DNA of 18,622 bases from contig JBCBSN010000061.1 in NCBI GenBank assembly GCA_039819225.1, positions 1 to 18,622 of the forward strand, written 5' to 3'. Position numbers and translations under genes: made by a program. The stretch comes from Ulvibacterium sp039819225. Its GTDB lineage: Bacteria > Bacteroidota > Bacteroidia > Flavobacteriales > Flavobacteriaceae. The notes below the pieces were generated by a model. The model saw only the letters and a list, made by a program, of their open reading frames with translations, was not told the DNA's origin and made no database searches. Positions 16,864 to 18,622 of this stretch are shown piece by piece; position 1 is the first letter of the stretch; each line of letters opens with the position of its first letter.

Positions 16864-18503
16864 CCCTATTGCCAAAAGTATTTCCCACGGTCTTGCTCAC
16901 CCTCCTTTGTCTTGCGTGCCAACCGGAAATAGATGGGAAAAGGGTAAAAAGGGAAAGGCCCAATATTATTTTCATTATGGCAGACGACCATGCCATACAA
17001 GCCATTAGTGCCTACGACCATCCAATAAGTCAATTGGCACCCACGCCGAATATTGATCGGCTAGCGCAAAACGGGGCCCTATTCACCCACAGTTTTGTGA
17101 CCAACTCCATCTGTGGCCCAAGCCGTGCCGTTATCCTCACCGGGAAGCATAGCCATATTAACGGTTTTCGACAAAATGGGGATTACTTTGACGGGAATCA
17201 GCCCACACTTCCCAAAATGCTCCGGAAATCAGGATATAAGACCGCCCTATTGGGCAAGTGGCATTTACATGGCCAACCACAGGGTTTTGACCATTGGAAA
17301 ATCTTACTGGACCAGGGGAATTATTACAATCCCGACTTTATCGAAAATGGAGATACCATACACACAAACGGCTATGCCACGGATATCATTACAAAAGATG
17401 CCTTGCATTGGCTGCAGCACCAAAGAAAAGACACCCTACCCTTTTTCTTAATGGTACACCATAAGGCCCCCCATCGCAATTGGATGCCTTCCCTACGCCA
17501 TATAAATAAATATGATTCCGTACAATTTCCGTTGCCTGAAACCTATTTTCCGGATTTCACAGATCAACGTGCGGCAAAGGAACAATTGCAGACCATTTAT
17601 ACGGATATGTACGAGGGTCACGATCTTAAAATGACCCTGGCATTTGGAAACACGGATCTGGCCCATAATCCCTGGACCACTGATTTTGAACGGATGAGCC
17701 CTGAACAGCGAAAAACCTGGGATAGCGGGTATCTCCCAAAAAACAATGCTCTTCACAAAGCGAATCTACGCGGCAAGGAACTGGCGCTATGGAAAGGTCA
17801 GCGCTATTTAGAGGATTATATGGCAACTATTGCGGCAGTGGACGAAGGTGTGGGCCAACTTTTGGATTATTTGGAAGAAACCGGCCTGGATGAAAACACC
17901 TTGGTGGTCTATACCTCGGACCAAGGGTTCTATCTTGGTGAAAAAGGGTGGTTCGATAAACGTTTTATGTACGAAGAATCCTTTGGCTCTCCTTTGCTCA
18001 TGCAAATGCCAGGGACCATAAAACCGAACACCAAGATAAACGCTATGGTACAGAATCTGGATTTTGCACCTACCTTCCTGGAATTGGCGGGACTTCCGGA
18101 ATTATCCATTGACATGCAAGGCGAATCCTTTAAAGGCCTGTTGGACGAAACCATGAAGGAAGAAGATTTCAGGGATGTCCTATATTACCATTACTATGAC
18201 TACCCCGCTTTCCATATGGTAAAAAAACACTATGGCATCCGGACCGAACGCTATAAACTAATGCATTTCTATGACGATATAGACACTTGGGAATTCTACG
18301 ACCTCAAAAACGATCCAGAGGAAATGTTCAACGCCATTAAGGAACCCTTGTATCAAGAAATCATTACCCAAATGCAACGCAAACTGGATAGTGTCCAGCG
18401 ACATTACAAGGTTACGGAAAGGGAGTTTCAAAAAGCCCCAAATAAAAAAGTGCAAAGAGCATACGCTCAATTTCAAAAACTTAGGGGAAAACCCACTAGG
18501 TAA
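16860..18503 (+). CDS. S1-family formylglycine-dependent sulfatase, lipoprotein
   Basis: The ATG at 16860 overlaps the previous stop (ATGA). The signal peptide ends in LCLAC (Cys20), giving a lipidated protein of 547 residues, a usual size. The alkaline-phosphatase-superfamily core begins RPNIIFIMADDHA, where Asp42 and Asp43 are metal ligands. The sulfatase signature SICGPSRAVILTGKHSH has Cys85, to be converted to formylglycine, in C-x-P-S-R context. Further on come GKWHLHG (Lys133, His135), HHKAPH, and TSDQGFYLGEKGWFDKRFMYEE (Asp354, Lys367). The last motif is common in S1 sulfatases acting on carbohydrate, but the subfamily is uncertain. The enzyme would remove O-sulfate from the glycan. 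Phosphodiester activity is known in some formylglycine relatives and cannot be excluded. A maturation enzyme must be encoded elsewhere. Confidence 0.93.
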   Translation: MTLLPKVFPTVLLTLLCLACQPEIDGKRVKRERPNIIFIMADDHAIQAISAYDHPISQLAPTPNIDRLAQNGALFTHSFVTNSICGPSRAVILTGKHSHINGFRQNGDYFDGNQPTLPKMLRKSGYKTALLGKWHLHGQPQGFDHWKILLDQGNYYNPDFIENGDTIHTNGYATDIITKDALHWLQHQRKDTLPFFLMVHHKAPHRNWMPSLRHINKYDSVQFPLPETYFPDFTDQRAAKEQLQTIYTDMYEGHDLKMTLAFGNTDLAHNPWTTDFERMSPEQRKTWDSGYLPKNNALHKANLRGKELALWKGQRYLEDYMATIAAVDEGVGQLLDYLEETGLDENTLVVYTSDQGFYLGEKGWFDKRFMYEESFGSPLLMQMPGTIKPNTKINAMVQNLDFAPTFLELAGLPELSIDMQGESFKGLLDETMKEEDFRDVLYYHYYDYPAFHMVKKHYGIRTERYKLMHFYDDIDTWEFYDLKNDPEEMFNAIKEPLYQEIITQMQRKLDSVQRHYKVTEREFQKAPNKKVQRAYAQFQKLRGKPTR

Positions 18504-18504
18504 T

Positions 18505-18523
18505 TGAACTCTTATTGAGTTCA
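18505..18523 (+). terminator. Stem-loop directly after the sulfatase stop codon
   Basis: TGAACTC (18505-18511) and GAGTTCA (18517-18523) form a perfect 7-bp stem with a 5-base loop, one base after the TAA stop. No strong T-run follows, so it is a weak intrinsic terminator at best; it may protect the 3' end of the operon mRNA. The structure is seen; the function is inference. Confidence 0.45.
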
Positions 18524-18551
18524 TGTACTTAAATTTCCCTTATGGCGGAAA

Positions 18552-18622
18552 AAGCCTTCCGCATACATAAATAATCCTTTTCTCAATTGATAAAAGAGAT
18601 TATTTATGTATGCGGAAGGCTT
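18552..18622. repeat. Long perfect inverted repeat / hairpin at the window end, possibly a bidirectional terminator
   Basis: The arm 18552-18576 is the exact reverse complement of 18598-18622 (25 of 25 bases). After one bulged A at 18597 a further 5 bp pair (18577-18581 with 18592-18596), leaving a 10-base loop that contains CAATTG. An A-run (18549-18553) precedes the left arm, and the right arm ends in TT at the window edge, so a T-run may follow. This fits a bidirectional intrinsic terminator, but the stem is two to three times the usual length. A small palindromic mobile element is the alternative. Confidence 0.75.

Overview
The window looks like a polysaccharide utilization locus (PUL) from a member of the Bacteroidota, most likely a marine-type flavobacterium. 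The reasons are a SusC/SusD pair, a hybrid sensor/regulator with a beta-propeller and LuxR-type helix-turn-helix, several lipoprotein signal peptides on carbohydrate-active proteins, poor Shine-Dalgarno sequences, and a sulfatase inside the cluster. Species-level placement is inference only. Every gene lies on the + strand. No RNA gene, CRISPR array or transposase was seen.

Layout. 1-2339: 3' part of a membrane-anchored sensor/regulator whose start lies upstream of the window. 2340-2573: a 234-bp control region with a direct repeat and a dyad. 2574-7203: susC-like and susD-like genes. 7217-9031: a surface lipoprotein with an Ig-like domain and two tandem LamG-type domains, in the SusE/F (glycan-binding) position. 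9071-11820: two adjacent, overlapping paralogues of the 'glycoamylase' PF10091/GH144 type, the family of endo-beta-1,2-glucanases. 11871-13619: a GH43-type five-bladed propeller enzyme with F5/8-type C and fibronectin III domains. 13643-15904: a BglX-type GH3 beta-glucosidase. 15904-16863: a secreted alpha/beta-hydrolase esterase. 16860-18503: a lipoprotein sulfatase with a C-x-P-S-R motif. 18505-18622: a small stem-loop, then a 25-bp perfect inverted repeat running to the window edge.

How the genes may work together. GH144 plus GH3 plus SusCD matches the known logic for bacterial beta-1,2-glucan: an endo-glucanase makes Sop(n) oligosaccharides, SusCD imports them, and GH3 removes glucose. 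The GH43-type enzyme, the esterase and the sulfatase are additions to that core. They suggest a decorated glucan or a heteropolymer bearing side sugars, esters and sulfate (or a phosphodiester-like group). The very short spacings (-4 to +50 bp from susC to the sulfatase) suggest one long operon driven from the 2340-2573 region under control of the upstream sensor. No sulfatase-maturing enzyme and no inner-membrane transporter are present, so these must be encoded elsewhere.
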